64,000 bases of DNA from Deltaproteobacteria bacterium RBG_13_43_22 (GCA_001797675.1 MGQB01000017.1:33214-97213); one strand, 5' to 3'. Numbered from the stretch's first letter, positions 43,985-52,628 are shown. Notes: generated from the letters alone by a model not told the origin. Translations and numbers: made by a program.

Positions 43985-44160
43985 CCGATAAAAGGGTTCG
44001 AGGATTATAGGGTTCCAGGGTTCAAAAAACCTGCCGTTATAAGGCCTAAGGTGTACGGCATACGGTTTTTCCTCGAACTTTGAATCTTGTCCCTTGGATC
44101 TTCAATCATTTAAGTCCTTGATCCCCTGAATCCTTTAATCCTTTCAATTTCCCGTCGCGG
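43985..44160. repeat. Dispersed repeats between moeA and moaA
   Basis: The gap holds AGGGTTCGAGGATTATAGGG, GTGTACGGCATACGGTTTTT and CCTGAATCCTTTAATCC. The middle phrase recurs at 52105-52145 as GTGTTCGGCATAGGGTTTTT. It holds no gene. Confidence 0.5.
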
Positions 44161-44175
44161 GAAATAAGTAAAGGG

Positions 44176-44204
44176 TTGACACGTTTCCCCCATGAATCTA
44201 TTAT
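44176..44204 (+). promoter_or_regulatory. Promoter of moaA
   Basis: TTGACA (44176-44181), a 17-base spacer and TATTAT (44199-44204) form a near-consensus promoter about 50 bases before the moaA ATG. Confidence 0.65.
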
Positions 44205-44220
44205 GTGTAAATTGACATAA
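44201..44220. promoter_or_regulatory. Dyad TTATGT-N8-ACATAA over the moaA transcription start
   Basis: Perfect 6-base half-sites eight bases apart overlap the -10 box and the predicted start of transcription. A repressor of Moco synthesis is the likely ligand; the half-site only loosely resembles ModE boxes. Confidence 0.45.
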
Positions 44221-44256
44221 TATTGCAACCCCAAAAACCAACGAGAATATAATAAT

Positions 44257-45243
44257 ATGCTACTGGATCCCTATAACCGTCGTCTCAATTACCTCCGGAT
44301 ATCTTTAACCGATCGCTGCAATCTGCGATGCGTTTATTGTATGCCGGAACAAGGCGTGCCTAAACTTATTCATGAGGATATTCTGACCTATGAAGAATTA
44401 TTGAGGCTGGCCCGGTTGAGTGTCCGCCTGGGCATTGAAAAGATCCGCCTCACCGGAGGAGAGCCCCTGGTCCGAAAAAATATTGGCGATCTGATTAAGG
44501 TCTTGGGGGAAATCCCAGGCATTCGGGACATCAGCCTGACCACCAACGGTGTGCTATTAGCAGAACAGGCCCAAGCCTTATGGGCGGCGGGTGTCAAAAG
44601 GATCAATATCAGCCTGGACACGCTGAATCCAGGAAAATATGCTGAGATCACCCGCTTTAACTTATTCGATCAGGTTTGGGCGGGGATCCAGGAAGCGGAG
44701 CGGATCGGTTTCTCCCCTATAAAGGTTAATGTGGTGGCTTTGAGAGGAATTAATGATAATGAGATCCTGGCCTTCGGACGTTTGTCTCAAGAAAAACCCT
44801 ATCACGTTCGTTTTATTGAATTTATGCCGGTAGGAACGGAAAACGGCTGGAGTACTGAGCGGTTCCTCTCCTCGGATGATATATTTAAAAAATTACAAGT
44901 TATAGGCCCCCTTTATCCGGTCAACGGCCAGGGTTTGGACGGCCCGGCCAAACGGATGGCCTACGACGGGGCCAGGGGAGAGATCGGATTAATCAGCCCT
45001 ATTAGCGAACATTTTTGTCCCTCCTGTAATCGTCTTCGTCTTACGGCCGAAGGTCGCCTCCGGGTTTGTATCTTTTCCGACGATGAGATCGATTTGCGAA
45101 CCCCATTAAGAAACGGTGCTTCCGATGTGGAATTGGAAACCGCCATCCGGACAGCCATACTCCAAAAACCTAAGGAACATCCCATCCAAATGAATCCTCT
45201 TCCCCGAAAATGTCAGCGTCAAATGTCAAAAATTGGGGGTTGA
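44257..45243 (+). CDS. moaA: GTP 3',8-cyclase MoaA
   Basis: MoaA starts Moco synthesis by rearranging GTP to 3',8-cyclo-GTP. The 328-residue radical SAM enzyme has the N-terminal cluster motif CNLRCVYC, IRLTGGEPLVRK, LTTNGVLL and INISLDTLNP. Its second cluster is bound by CPSCNRLRL and a Cys in RLRVCIF. The protein ends in Gly-Gly, as in functional MoaA. There is no evident Shine-Dalgarno before ATG 44257 (GAGAATATAATAAT). moaC and the MPT synthase genes are not in the window. Confidence 0.96.
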   Translation: MLLDPYNRRLNYLRISLTDRCNLRCVYCMPEQGVPKLIHEDILTYEELLRLARLSVRLGIEKIRLTGGEPLVRKNIGDLIKVLGEIPGIRDISLTTNGVLLAEQAQALWAAGVKRINISLDTLNPGKYAEITRFNLFDQVWAGIQEAERIGFSPIKVNVVALRGINDNEILAFGRLSQEKPYHVRFIEFMPVGTENGWSTERFLSSDDIFKKLQVIGPLYPVNGQGLDGPAKRMAYDGARGEIGLISPISEHFCPSCNRLRLTAEGRLRVCIFSDDEIDLRTPLRNGASDVELETAIRTAILQKPKEHPIQMNPLPRKCQRQMSKIGG

Positions 45244-45245
45244 AC

Positions 45246-45290
45246 AAAAAAAGGATTCAAGGGGTTAAGGATTCGAGTGAACCACTTATT
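45246..45290. repeat. Short copy of the AAGGATTCAAGGGG repeat
   Basis: AAAAGGATTCAAGGGGTTAA and GGATTCGAGTGAACC match the front part of the GTGAAAGGC family repeat at 11173. It lies right after moaA. Confidence 0.45.
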
Positions 45291-45345
45291 AAGGATCTCA
45301 TTATAGTCTTGACCTTTGATCAAAACTTTGGCAGTTTATTTCCTT

Positions 45346-45729
45346 ATGTTTTTCTCCCATATCATCGCCGAAAGAAAAATCCAGGAAGCCATCCTGAATG
45401 GAGAACTGGATAACCTGCCCGGGAAAGGCAAACCCCTGCAATTGGATGATGAAAGCGGTATCCCTGAAGAGTTACGCCTGGCTTATAAAATATTAAAAAA
45501 TGCCGATTGCCTGCCTCCTGAACTGGAATTGAAAAAGGAAATCGTCCAATTACGGGATTTATTGCAGGGCCTGGAGGACGTGGAAGAAAAATACCGCCTG
45601 ATGAAACGGCTGAACTTCCAGGTCATGAAGCTGAACATGATGCGCCGGGCTTCCCCCTTGTTGGAGGAAAACCAGGTCTATTACGAAAAAGTTATTGAGA
45701 AACTTTCTTCAAAACCTTTTAATAAATAA
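45346..45729 (+). CDS. DUF1992 (DnaJ-C28-like) domain protein
   Basis: About 127 residues matching DUF1992: HIIAERKIQEAILNGELDNL, GKGKPLQLDDESGIPEELRL, AYKILKNADCLPPELELKKE and a helical tail. The family is small, cytoplasmic and of unknown function. The start is unsure: ATG 45346 fits family N termini that begin just before the IAERKI motif, while a TTG at 45316 would add ten residues; neither has a strong ribosome site. Confidence 0.82.
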   Translation: MFFSHIIAERKIQEAILNGELDNLPGKGKPLQLDDESGIPEELRLAYKILKNADCLPPELELKKEIVQLRDLLQGLEDVEEKYRLMKRLNFQVMKLNMMRRASPLLEENQVYYEKVIEKLSSKPFNK

Positions 45730-45843
45730 AAAAGATAGTTTCAACCTCCCGGTAGCCTCAACCGTCCTGTTTGGTAAATGGTTTTTGTTTAAAAATTCAC
45801 CTAATTCCCTCCACATTGATTTAGAAAGGATCTTTACTGAAAG

Positions 45844-46122
45844 ATGGATTTTAAGACCCTGTTTACTACCTTCGGGATGATCTTCCTGGCTGAATTGGGG
45901 GATAAAACCCAATTGGCTACCTTCGCCTTTTCGGCCAACAGCTCATCCCGTCTGGCTGTGTTTATCGGATCGGCCGGGGCTTTGGTGTTGACTTCTTTTT
46001 TGGGGGTTGTTCTCGGATCGGTAGTCCATAAGCTGGTCCCCCCCCAGATGATCAAAACCGGAGCGGCGGTCCTTTTTATTGTTTTGGGATTGTGGATGTT
46101 GATTTTCTCAGGAGAAAAATGA
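45844..46122 (+). CDS. TMEM165/GDT1 family half-size membrane protein
   Basis: The 92-residue protein has three helices and one copy of the signature LAELGDKTQLATFAFSA (E-x-G-D-K-T). GDT1 family members move manganese or calcium; most have two copies of this unit. Single-unit forms probably work as dimers, or need a partner that is not here. The start has GAAAGGATCTTTACTGAAAG upstream. Confidence 0.85.
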   Translation: MDFKTLFTTFGMIFLAELGDKTQLATFAFSANSSSRLAVFIGSAGALVLTSFLGVVLGSVVHKLVPPQMIKTGAAVLFIVLGLWMLIFSGEK

Positions 46123-46300
46123 CGGCTTCGTAAAAAGTCCATCTCTCCCGCACTTCGCGGGATTGCGCAGCACCCTTAGCCTGCCTGTGTGTTGCACGTA
46201 GACAGGTCGTTGCGGCGTACTTCTATGTACGCCTCATTCCTCAGGGCTTGCGCGCCTAGTCCCGCCTTTGGCGGAAGAGCTTTTTATTGTGCTGTCCCGT
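46123..46300. repeat. Structured repeat-like intergenic block
   Basis: GACGGCTTCGTAAAAAGTCC opens a block with several small hairpins, such as CCCGCACTTCGCGGG, GTACTTCTATGTAC and CCGCCTTTGGCGG. The opening phrase GACGGCTTCG also appears at 35930 after the ABC-F gene. I read it as a truncated dispersed element; no gene lies in it. Confidence 0.45.
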
Positions 46301-46343
46301 TTGATCACTTTTTGAAGAAACTCCAAAATAAAACAGGTTTAAA

Positions 46344-47336
46344 TTGGCTCGATTAAACCGCAGAGATTTTCTAAAAATTTCCGGGATGGCCGGGGGAGCC
46401 ATCCTGTTGGGACTTAAAGGGGAGGAAATTATGGCCGCCAAAAAAACCGCAGTCGCTTTGATAAAGACCGGTAATCGCAAGGAAGGGGTGCAGGGTTCCC
46501 TAAAGGCTCTGGGGATCAATCCGGTCAAGGGAAAAAATGTCCTCATCAAACCGAACTTCAACACCGCCGACATCGCCCCCGGCTCGACCCATAACGATAC
46601 CTTGACGGCCCTGGTGGAAGAAATCTGGGCCATGGGGGCCAATTCGATCAGTCTGGGGGAAAGGAGTTATCCGCTTACCCGGGAGGTGATGGAGCAAAAA
46701 GGGGTTCTGCCTCTCCTGGAAAAATTGAATGTGAAAATCCTTGATTTTGACATTCTGGATCAAAAGGACTGGGTTGAGGTAATTCCCAAAGACAGTCACT
46801 GGAAGAAGGGTTTTCGAATCGCTCGTCCTGTTCTGGAGGCCGAATGCCTGGTTTCCACCGGTTGTTTGAAAACTCATCAATTCGGCGGGATCTTTACCCT
46901 GTCCCTGAAACTTCATGTGGGGGTGGTTCCAACAACCCGGCATGGTTTTGATTACATGCGGGAACTCCATACCTCTCCGCATCAGCGGAAGCTGATTGCC
47001 GAGATCAATCAACCCTTCACACCCCAACTTGTTATCCTTGATGGAGTGGATGCCTTTGTAGACGGCGGCCCGGCAACCGGAAAGACTGCCAAAGGGGAGG
47101 TCTTCCTGGCTTCCACCGACCGTGTGGCCGTGGATGCGGTGGGCGTGGCTGTTTTGAAAAACCTGGGGAGCAACCCGGCCATTATGAATACCCGGATTTT
47201 TGATCAGGAGCAAATCGCCCGGGCCGTGGAACTGGGCTTGGGGGCTTCCTCGCCTGCGGATATTGAGATAATCGCATCCGACGAGAACAGCAAAGAATAT
47301 CGGGATCGGATTGACGCTATCTTAAATCAAGGGTAA
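46344..47336 (+). CDS. Tat-exported DUF362 protein (second copy)
   Basis: The 330-residue protein has a twin-arginine leader (LNRRDFLKISGMAGGAILLG) and the DUF362 fold: VKGKNVLIKPNFNTADI, AECLVSTGCLKTHQFGGIF, LSLKLHVGVVP and LVILDGVDAFVDGGP. It differs from the first DUF362 protein in having SCL-type Cys in TGCLKTH. The start is TTG 46344, the only option before the Tat motif, with a weak ribosome site. The function is unknown; export suggests an envelope redox role. Confidence 0.85.
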   Translation: MARLNRRDFLKISGMAGGAILLGLKGEEIMAAKKTAVALIKTGNRKEGVQGSLKALGINPVKGKNVLIKPNFNTADIAPGSTHNDTLTALVEEIWAMGANSISLGERSYPLTREVMEQKGVLPLLEKLNVKILDFDILDQKDWVEVIPKDSHWKKGFRIARPVLEAECLVSTGCLKTHQFGGIFTLSLKLHVGVVPTTRHGFDYMRELHTSPHQRKLIAEINQPFTPQLVILDGVDAFVDGGPATGKTAKGEVFLASTDRVAVDAVGVAVLKNLGSNPAIMNTRIFDQEQIARAVELGLGASSPADIEIIASDENSKEYRDRIDAILNQG

Positions 47337-47413
47337 ATTGTCCACTTTGGGGCTATTCCGGCTTCGTCTTTTGACTTGTTCAGGATGCCCTCATCCCCCT
47401 TAGCAGTTTTCTG

Positions 47414-47445
47414 TTGACCTGTCTTGAGAAAGCTATTAAAATAGC
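47414..47445 (+). promoter_or_regulatory. Promoter and operator of the phd-relE pair
   Basis: TTGACC (47414-47419), 17 bases, TAAAAT (47437-47442). A perfect dyad GCTATT-AA-AATAGC (47432-47445) overlaps the -10 box, as expected for autorepression by the antitoxin. Confidence 0.6.
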
Positions 47446-47473
47446 CATCTAAAAAATTATCTAAGGAGCAATG

Positions 47474-47731
47474 ATGCAAGTTGCCAACACGGTTGAATTA
47501 AAAAATAAAACAAACAAGATCCTCAGGGAAGTTATGAAAGGCAATCCTGTTATCATCACCCATAGAGGAAAACCTGCCGCCTCCCTATCCCCACTCACAG
47601 AAGACGATTTAGAGGATTTTATCCTGCAAAACAGCCCTAAAGTTCGCAGGATGATTGCCCAGGCCGAAAAAGATATTAAGGCAGGGAAAGTTATTCCACT
47701 CGATGAATACTTAGCAACGTCCAATGAATAA
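47474..47731 (+). CDS. Phd/YefM-family antitoxin
   Basis: The 85-residue protein has the Phd/YefM DNA-binding fold: VANTVELKNKTNKILREV, NPVIITHRGKPAASLSP, then a flexible C-terminal toxin-binding part. It should neutralise the RelE-like toxin encoded next and repress the operon. AAGGAG supports ATG 47474; ATG 47471 is possible. The toxin ATG lies eight bases before its stop. Confidence 0.9.
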   Translation: MQVANTVELKNKTNKILREVMKGNPVIITHRGKPAASLSPLTEDDLEDFILQNSPKVRRMIAQAEKDIKAGKVIPLDEYLATSNE

Positions 47732-48008
47732 GTTCCATGTGGTCCTGACCGACCATGCCATTGCCGATCTTAAGGGCATTGCTAAGAACCTGAGGGACCA
47801 GATCCACCAAGATCTGAAGACCTTAGAATGTACTCCCTTTCCTACGGGAAGTTTAATCAAGCGATTAAAAGGGTTCCGCCCACCCGTATATAGATTACGT
47901 TCCGGTGATTTTAGGGTATTGTATCATATCGGAGAAGAGACTGTGACCATCCTGAGCCTTATTGACAGAAAAGAATTAGAACGGGCCATAAAAAGATTAA
48001 AAATATAA
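47724..48008 (+). CDS. RelE/ParE-family toxin
   Basis: The 94-residue protein is a RelE/ParE toxin: VVLTDHAIADLKGIAKNLRD, IKRLKGFRPPVYRLRSGDFR and VLYHIGEETVTILSLIDRKE. In RelE-type members the Arg/Lys of the YRLRSGDFRVLY strand takes part in mRNA cleavage. It overlaps its antitoxin by eight bases, and the pair looks intact. Confidence 0.9.
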   Translation: MNKFHVVLTDHAIADLKGIAKNLRDQIHQDLKTLECTPFPTGSLIKRLKGFRPPVYRLRSGDFRVLYHIGEETVTILSLIDRKELERAIKRLKI

Positions 48009-48027
48009 CAAACTAAATAGGTTTACC

Positions 48028-48234
48028 ATGCCGGTGAGACTCGCTCCCATAGCCAAGATCACCCGCCTGAGAACCCATCAGGCCTTTCCCAGAAAACGGC
48101 TGTTTACTCAATTGGACCACCTGCGCAGGCATCCTGTTATCTGGGTGTCCGGGCCTCCTGGATCCGGGAAGACTACTCTGGTCAGCAACTACCTTGATGC
48201 CCGTAAGCTCCCTTGCCTTTGGTATCATGGGTAA
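48028..48234 (+). pseudogene. Truncated MalT/LuxR-type (STAND) ATPase N terminus
   Basis: The 68 residues MPVRLAPIAKITRLRTHQAF ... VIWVSGPPGSGKTTLVSNYL with the Walker A motif match the first part of large MalT/LuxR-type regulators, which normally continue for 800 or more residues. The frame ends right after LPCLWYHG, and no continuation is found downstream in any frame. It is a relic left by deletion, probably together with arrival of neighbouring toxin-antitoxin genes. Confidence 0.7.
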
Positions 48235-48314
48235 TGGGGACGTTTCTCGTTTTAGGCAAGGGAAGATAAGGATGCATAGAGAGTAGTAGATCTAACTGTA
48301 GGAAGAATGTTCTT

Positions 48315-48533
48315 TCAAACAGCCCACTTCATGTGCAATTTGCGACGGTGGACCGCACAATCTCGAAGGTAGAAATTGATCAAGCTTTGATATGGAATGC
48401 CTGTTTCCTCGGCAATCGATCTTAAATAGGCAATGGTTTAATTGTCAAACCGTATCGTGACCGGTTGCTTCAAGTATTTGATATAGGGGTTTTTACGCCC
48501 TTTTATTTTGGAAAAAGTATAATGGTCTTCCAT
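48315..48533 (-). pseudogene. CopG/BrnA-type antitoxin broken by a nonsense codon
   Basis: Read on the minus strand, MEDHYTFSKIKGRKNPYI, QPVTIRFDN, a TAA at 48440-48438, then TIAYLRSIAEETGIPYQSLI and NFYLRDCAVHRRKLHM. Homologues of the CopG/BrnA group read VTIRxDxxTIAYxxxLAxxTGIPYQxLIN, so the stop replaces one codon (GAA or similar) of an otherwise intact 72-residue ribbon-helix-helix protein. A short open stretch on the same strand upstream (about 48499-48605, ending FMKKGWKTIILFPK) could be what is left of a toxin. Confidence 0.7.
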
Positions 48534-48610
48534 CCTTTTTTCATAAAACGTAGATCATCTAACAATTTTTTCCAGAATCTCTCACCCTTTTCTCCATTTA
48601 GGTAATCCTT

Positions 48611-49555
48611 TTAAAATCCTGATGATAGGACCTCAATTTCGTTGGATAAAATATTTAAGGGCATTTGTTCGAAGGGGCGCTGGCAGAAATCCAACTGAAG
48701 GCGGTATCGCCCCTCCTTGATATTTGGAGGGAGGGTGAGATTGATCCAATGAGAGGAAGACCGATCATTGATCGGGAGGCAATCCCCGTTGGATTGGGTC
48801 TGAATGTCGATCGCAGTTAAAGATTTGCTTCCTTCCCGGTCGGGAATCAAAGCTGCTTTTTTTCTAATCCCGAAGCCGAAATGACTGACGGACGAAAGGG
48901 AAAGACGTAAGGCTTCCCCGGCCCGATACCGGTCAAAGTCAGTAGAAAGAAACATGCGTCTATTATAATCGCTTTCGTTGGTATCTACTTTGGATGTGGC
49001 CGCTTCCCAGAATCGGGGGCGGCTGGCATCCAGATGGATCTCCTTTCCTCCGTAATGCCCCACACCGCAACAATTTTTTTGACGGATGATCTCCCAGAGT
49101 TCTTTTCCCTTTACGCCTTCGATGAAAAAATCCAGGGCCAGCCCGTCCATATGGGTACTGGTCTTGGCCACAACCCCGCCGGCCTTTTTCAGACTGTCAT
49201 TGTATTCCGGACTTCGATAACCGGAGGTTAGAAAGATGGTCTTTCCCGGGGCGACCAGGTCTGAAAAGTAATCCAGCATAAAAATCAGCCTCAGGGAGAC
49301 ATGTTCTCCCTTGCTTGGGTCGGAAAAACCGAAGACGGCATCGATTTGATCGAAAGCCGATTCATTGAAAGAACCGTCAGAATAAAGTAAAACCACATCT
49401 GCTTCCTGGTGGGTCTTCATGTCTTGGAGACGAATCTTGCCGTCCCCCATAAGGAAAAAAGGGGTGAATTTCGATTGGGCAGACGGGGACGCTGTCAAAA
49501 TGAAAAAGAGAAGGAAAAAGACGAATAAGTGGATAAGAAGGTTATGTATATTCAA
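48611..49555 (-). CDS. Exported DUF882/M15-type peptidase-like protein
   Basis: The 314-residue precursor has a signal peptide (LLIHLFVFFLLFFILTASPSAQS) and a DUF882/M15A-like domain: FLTSGYRSPEYNDSL, THMDGLALDFFI and GVGHYGGKEIHLDASRPRFW. These carry the His, Asp, His zinc ligands of D,D-carboxypeptidase-like enzymes that cut cell-wall peptides. A C-terminal domain of about 110 residues, rich in strands, is unassigned. It stands alone on the minus strand. Confidence 0.82.
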   Translation of the reverse strand: MNIHNLLIHLFVFFLLFFILTASPSAQSKFTPFFLMGDGKIRLQDMKTHQEADVVLLYSDGSFNESAFDQIDAVFGFSDPSKGEHVSLRLIFMLDYFSDLVAPGKTIFLTSGYRSPEYNDSLKKAGGVVAKTSTHMDGLALDFFIEGVKGKELWEIIRQKNCCGVGHYGGKEIHLDASRPRFWEAATSKVDTNESDYNRRMFLSTDFDRYRAGEALRLSLSSVSHFGFGIRKKAALIPDREGSKSLTAIDIQTQSNGDCLPINDRSSSHWINLTLPPNIKEGRYRLQLDFCQRPFEQMPLNILSNEIEVLSSGF

Positions 49556-49650
49556 TGAAAAACTCCGCCAAATTCCTGGAGAACCAGACGGTCGTCGTCG
49601 CGGACGGCATGCCGGCCTCCGATGACCGTCAAGAGATATCGCTTGTCTCT

Positions 49651-52002
49651 CTACTTTTTTTCTTTCAAGGCCCTCCAGATGCGTTCGGAGGTGATAGGCA
49701 GTTCGGTAATACGCACCCCGGTGGCATCGTAAACAGCATTCAGGATGGCCGGGATGGTGGGCATGATGGCCCCTTCGCCGACTTCCTTGGCCCCATAGGG
49801 ACCATTGGGCTCGTTACTTTCAATGATGATGGATTGCACCGGCGGCACATCCAGAGCTGTGGGGATCTTGTATTCTCCCAGGGAGGCGTTGATAATCTGC
49901 CCCTGGTCATTAAACTTTACCTCTTCAAACAGGGCCTCGCCCAGGCCCATGGCCACCGAGCCTTCCATCTGCCCTTCCACGGAAGTCCGATTAATGGCCA
50001 GCCCGCAGTCATGGGCATCGGTCACCTTCTCCACCGTTACCTCTCCGGTTTCCAGGTCCACGCTGACCTCGGCGATCATGGCCGAACAGCCGTAGGCCGG
50101 GGAAGTTCCCACCGCGGCCCCTCTGAAAGATCCGCCCAGTTTGGGAGGTTTGTATTTGCCCGTGCCGACAATCGTTCCCCGTTTTAGATAGGCCAGGCGG
50201 GCCGCTTCTTTAAAGGTCAGGTGATCGTCATGGGGGCGGTCGTCATAAGGCCAGCCCCGATGCTCTTTGATATAAGCCAGACGGATGGGCATATAATCGG
50301 GGGTGGCGCCTTCAAAAAAGACCAAGCCGTTTCGAACCGATATTTTTTCCACCGGAACGTTCAGGGCTTCCGATAATACCTCCAGAATCTGGCATTTGGC
50401 ATCCTCGGCCGCATCCTTGGCGGCATATCCGGTCATCAGGGTCTGGCGGCTGGAATAGGCTCCCAGATCAACGGACAGGTCGGTATCTCCGGAAACGACC
50501 CGCACATCCTCATAACGAACCCCCAGAGCCTCGGCAGCGATCATGGCGAAGGCCGTGTCCGACCCCTGGCCGATTTCCGCACTGCCCGTTTGGAGCTGGA
50601 CAGTCCCGCCGTCCTCGGAAATTTTAACGACCACGGTGGCATGATAAGTATCCGAACGATAAATCGGATAGCCGGCACCGGAGACGAAGAAGCCGCAGGC
50701 CAAACCGATGCCTTTGCCTTTAGGCAGTCGGCCTTTTTTCTGTTTCCAATCCGAATGATCCCGAATGGCTTCGATGCATTCTTTCATTCCCAGACTGCTC
50801 ATGTTCAATTCATTGCAGGTGGTGTCGCCGGCCTCCATAATATTTTTTAGACGCAGCTCCACCGGATCGATGCCCAGTTTTTCGGCAATGATGTCCAACT
50901 GCTGCTCAAAACCGGCCCGGGCAGCCACACCACCGTGTCCTCTTTGAGCTCCGCAAGCCGGACGATTGGTGTAGACCCGGAACCCGTCGTATTTCATATG
51001 GGGGAGTTTGTAGGGACCTCCTAAAAGTGAACCGGCGTAATAGACGGTGGCGATCCCAAAGCTGGAATAGGCCCCGCCTTCCAGGATACAGGTATTATGA
51101 AGGGCCAGCAGGGTCCCGTCTTTCTTGACCCCGGTCTTAAAAGTGTGGAAAAATTGATGACGTGCCCGGCTGTGGAGAAAGACCTGTTCCCGGTTAAAAT
51201 GCAGCTTGACCGGCCGATGGGTTTTGATGGAAAGAAGGCAAGCGGCCAATTCCAGAGTGGAGGCCGAGGCCTTGGGGCCGAACCCGCCGCCGACATAGGG
51301 TTTAACCACCCGCACCCTGCCGATGGGGATTTTTAAGACCATGGACACGGTCCGCTGGACATAATGGGGAACCTGGGTGGAAGTGTAGAGGGTTAAATAC
51401 CCCAGTTGATCATAAACGGCCACCGCGTTATTGGGTTCCAGAAAAGCGGCATCCTGACGTTTGTTGACAAATCGATGTTCATGAATCAAATCGCATTGCT
51501 CAAAGGCCGCTTCCACATTGCCGAATTCCTGATGGACCTCGGCGCAGATATTGCGGGTATAAGCGTCATGGATCTGGGGAGCCCCTTCGGTCATGGCCTC
51601 GAAGGGATCAAAAACGGCCGGGAGCTCTTCATAGTCCACCTGGATCAGTCCAAGGGCTTCCTGGGCGGTTTCCCAATCGACGGCGGCGACGGCGGCTACT
51701 TCATCGCCGACATAGCGCACCTTATCGACGGCCAGGATGGTCTCATCGTATCGGGCCGGGGAGACGCCGTAACGAATGATCTGCACATCTTTGGCTGTAA
51801 CCACGGATTTGACTCCCGGAAGTCTTTTGGCCCGTGAGATATCGATATTTAATATGCGGGCATGGGCCAAGGGACTTTGTAATAGGGCCCCGTAAAGCAT
51901 ATTGGGAAAATATAGATCGTCGGTATAAAAAGCCCGGCCGGTGGCTTTGTCCGGTGCATCCAGTCTGGGGGCCCGGCTGTTGATAACGCTGTAGGAGTTC
52001 AT
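49651..52002 (-). CDS. Xanthine dehydrogenase-family molybdenum hydroxylase, large subunit
   Basis: The 783-residue protein is the Moco-binding subunit of the XDH/CO-dehydrogenase family. Evidence: APRLDAPDKATGRAFYTDDL at the start, VTAKDVQIIRYG, GGGFGPKASASTLELAACLL, QLQTGSAEIGQGSDTAFAMI, GSFRGAAVGTSPAYG and the C-terminal catalytic Glu in GAKEVGEGAIMP. The substrate could be a purine, an aldehyde or an N-heterocycle; no residue settles it. The AYSSRQ loop replaces the AYRSF Cys-Se loop of CO dehydrogenase, so CO is unlikely. The small and FAD subunits lie upstream on the same strand, and Moco genes lie 7 kb away. Confidence 0.93.
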   Translation of the reverse strand: MNSYSVINSRAPRLDAPDKATGRAFYTDDLYFPNMLYGALLQSPLAHARILNIDISRAKRLPGVKSVVTAKDVQIIRYGVSPARYDETILAVDKVRYVGDEVAAVAAVDWETAQEALGLIQVDYEELPAVFDPFEAMTEGAPQIHDAYTRNICAEVHQEFGNVEAAFEQCDLIHEHRFVNKRQDAAFLEPNNAVAVYDQLGYLTLYTSTQVPHYVQRTVSMVLKIPIGRVRVVKPYVGGGFGPKASASTLELAACLLSIKTHRPVKLHFNREQVFLHSRARHQFFHTFKTGVKKDGTLLALHNTCILEGGAYSSFGIATVYYAGSLLGGPYKLPHMKYDGFRVYTNRPACGAQRGHGGVAARAGFEQQLDIIAEKLGIDPVELRLKNIMEAGDTTCNELNMSSLGMKECIEAIRDHSDWKQKKGRLPKGKGIGLACGFFVSGAGYPIYRSDTYHATVVVKISEDGGTVQLQTGSAEIGQGSDTAFAMIAAEALGVRYEDVRVVSGDTDLSVDLGAYSSRQTLMTGYAAKDAAEDAKCQILEVLSEALNVPVEKISVRNGLVFFEGATPDYMPIRLAYIKEHRGWPYDDRPHDDHLTFKEAARLAYLKRGTIVGTGKYKPPKLGGSFRGAAVGTSPAYGCSAMIAEVSVDLETGEVTVEKVTDAHDCGLAINRTSVEGQMEGSVAMGLGEALFEEVKFNDQGQIINASLGEYKIPTALDVPPVQSIIIESNEPNGPYGAKEVGEGAIMPTIPAILNAVYDATGVRITELPITSERIWRALKEKK

Positions 52003-52153
52003 AAAGTTGGTCCTTCCTTAAATGAGAGAAAAGGATTCGAAGGTTTTACATTCTTAAATCAAAATTTTAAATCTCTTTGTTTAGGGTTTAAAAAAAGCTA
52101 ACGGTGTATGATACCCAGTGTTCGGCATAGGGTTTTTCCCTGAACTTTGACCC
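52003..52153. repeat. Repeat-bearing gap inside the hydroxylase operon
   Basis: AAAAGGATTCGAAGG and GTGTTCGGCATAGGGTTTTT link this gap to repeats at 45246 and 43985-44160. It separates the small and large subunit genes by 151 bases, unlike the 10-base gap before it. Confidence 0.45.
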
Positions 52154-52618
52154 TTAAACCTTTTTGGCTACCGATTGAATGGCATCGACTATTTTCTGAT
52201 ACCCCGTGCAGCGGCAGAGGTTCCCGCTGATGGCTTCCCGAATTTCCGTTTCACCGGGAGAAGGATTTTTGTCCAACAGGGCCTTGGCTGAAAGGATCAT
52301 ACCGGGGCTGCAAAAGCCGCATTGGATGCTGCCGTGTTCCACAAAGGCCTGCTGAAGGGGATGCAGTTGCCCTTCCTCGGATAATCCTTCAATGGTCTCA
52401 ATTTTATGCCCTTCGGCCTCCGCGGCCAGAACCAGGCAGGAATTGACCGGCCGGCCGTCCATCAGGATTGTACAGGAGCCACAGTCTCCCACGCCGCAGC
52501 CTTGTTTGGTTCCGGTGAGTTTCAAATTCTCCCGGAGTACTTGAGTCAAAGTCCGGTTTACCGGGATGACCAGATCGTATTCCCGGTCATTGACGTTAAG
52601 AGTGATCATTTTTTTCAT
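52154..52618 (-). CDS. Molybdenum hydroxylase [2Fe-2S] subunit
   Basis: The 154-residue protein has the plant-type [2Fe-2S] motif GVGDCGSCTILMDG with a preceding Cys, and the helical C-terminal cluster CGFCSPGM ... NLCRCTGYQKI. It passes electrons from Moco to FAD. The first ATG follows AGGAGGATCCCC; a second ATG three codons in is possible. It lies 10 bases after the FAD subunit gene. Confidence 0.95.
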   Translation of the reverse strand: MKKMITLNVNDREYDLVIPVNRTLTQVLRENLKLTGTKQGCGVGDCGSCTILMDGRPVNSCLVLAAEAEGHKIETIEGLSEEGQLHPLQQAFVEHGSIQCGFCSPGMILSAKALLDKNPSPGETEIREAISGNLCRCTGYQKIVDAIQSVAKKV

Positions 52619-52628
52619 GGGGATCCTC

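Noticed and set aside
47337..48610. Idea of an active defence island
   Set aside because: Only one intact toxin-antitoxin pair is present; the rest are relics. No nuclease, helicase or other defence effector is encoded here.
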